NCBI GenBank assembly: GCA_003864495.1
Contig: ML133402.1
Span: forward strand, 929,913-993,912
Origin: Nemopilema nomurai
Taxonomy: Eukaryota; Cnidaria; Scyphozoa; Rhizostomeae; Rhizostomatidae
DNA: 64,000 nt
Direction: 5' to 3'
In this document: positions 63,501 to 64,000 of the stretch, one piece after another
Position numbering within the stretch: the first letter of the stretch is position 1
Layout: each line of letters begins with the position of its first letter
Notes under the pieces: model-generated
Told to the model about the DNA's origin: nothing
The model's input: only the letters and a program-made list of their open reading frames with translations
The model's database searches: none
Position numbers and translations under genes: made by a program

Positions 63501-64000
63501 CTAAAAGAAATTGGAAATTGTGAACAACTTCTAGTCCTTCAACTTTTTTGCATGAAATATTTTCATCACAAAAAAGATATTTTCATCACATTTTATATCA
63601 AGCTTTTGTTAAAAAGAAGAAGCGTTCGTTTCTCATTTTCATTGAAGAATCAGTTTTCTGCTTAATGGGTTGCTTAAAGCGTCAACTTAGGGGTCGAAGT
63701 AGCAAGTTTAAGGAGAGCGGGTAACAAAAGAAACATACAGCACAGCAAATTTGCAAAAATTCTCATTTTCTTGGTTTCTTTGCAAAATATATTTTGACTA
63801 CGCTTGCCCCTTTATCAGAACTAACGTTACCATTCCTCTTTTCTACGCTTATTCAGTTCAATCTTGGAAGGCTGGTACCCTGCTTTCGAATCTACTGTTA
63901 TGATAGAGAAGCTATAATAGCTCTATTGTTTGGTTCTTTATTAAATCAGAGTTAGAACAGCCCGTGAAACTTTCGCTTGTATTCTCTAACTTTTTGTGAG
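57543..64000. other. Sequence upstream of MMP, no gene recognised
   Basis: ORFs are short and match nothing known. GC-rich tracts at 57610-57745 resemble the subterminal parts of the hAT elements (TTGCGCCTATG at about 57690), but no paired end was found. The rest is AT-rich with one minisatellite. Confidence 0.5.
60384..60627. repeat. AT-rich minisatellite (TGTATTTTGTGTATTAAAG family)
   Basis: About a dozen interspersed units of TGTATTTTGTGTAT with TTAAAG or TTTTTGCATTAAAG linkers, plus a run of 12 T. There is marked purine/pyrimidine strand asymmetry. Confidence 0.9.

Overview
This is a 64 kb piece of a metazoan nuclear genome. Genes are split by GT-AG introns, the DNA is AT-rich, and non-autonomous DNA transposons are scattered through it. 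Two of the four recognisable genes, a matrix metalloproteinase (MMP) and a TIMP-type inhibitor, belong to animal-only families. The protein divergence and small-intron style suggest an early-branching invertebrate. I infer a cnidarian, perhaps an anthozoan, but the sequence alone does not prove that.

Layout. 514-11088 (+): 3' nine exons of TTC14 (S1 RNA-binding and TPR protein); the 5' end lies outside the window. 11601-14881 (-): a two-exon TIMP-like gene, tail-to-tail with TTC14. 16341-17412: a mariner-type MITE with a hAT-type element nested in it. 21514-22656 (-): CARNMT1, carnosine N-methyltransferase, as one uninterrupted ORF. About 23840-33780: a tandem array of roughly 325-bp monomers in higher-order blocks. 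33780-47400: no gene recognised, one hAT element with a perfect 8-bp target duplication. 47404-57209 (-): a five-exon secreted MMP with signal peptide, cysteine switch, furin site, zinc catalytic domain and four hemopexin blades. 57210-64000: nothing coding recognised, one minisatellite.

Functional reading. TTC14 and CARNMT1 are housekeeping-type genes. The MMP and the TIMP-like gene are on the same strand about 32 kb apart and would both act outside the cell; in other animals TIMPs inhibit MMPs. This TIMP lacks both cysteines of the disulfide that anchors the classical inhibitory N-terminus, so its activity may differ.

The most unusual object is the array. On the minus strand, all 25 well-aligned monomers carry a splice donor (AG|GTA) and 23 carry an AG acceptor behind a pyrimidine tract, most with an upstream TACTAAC-like branch point. 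They delimit candidate exons of almost constant length (mostly 169 nt) with stops in every frame in those translated. Each block ends in a GC-richer module, and three of the four modules are followed by AATAAA about 14 nt on. The array therefore looks like tandem copies of a multi-exon non-coding transcription unit, or a satellite derived from one.
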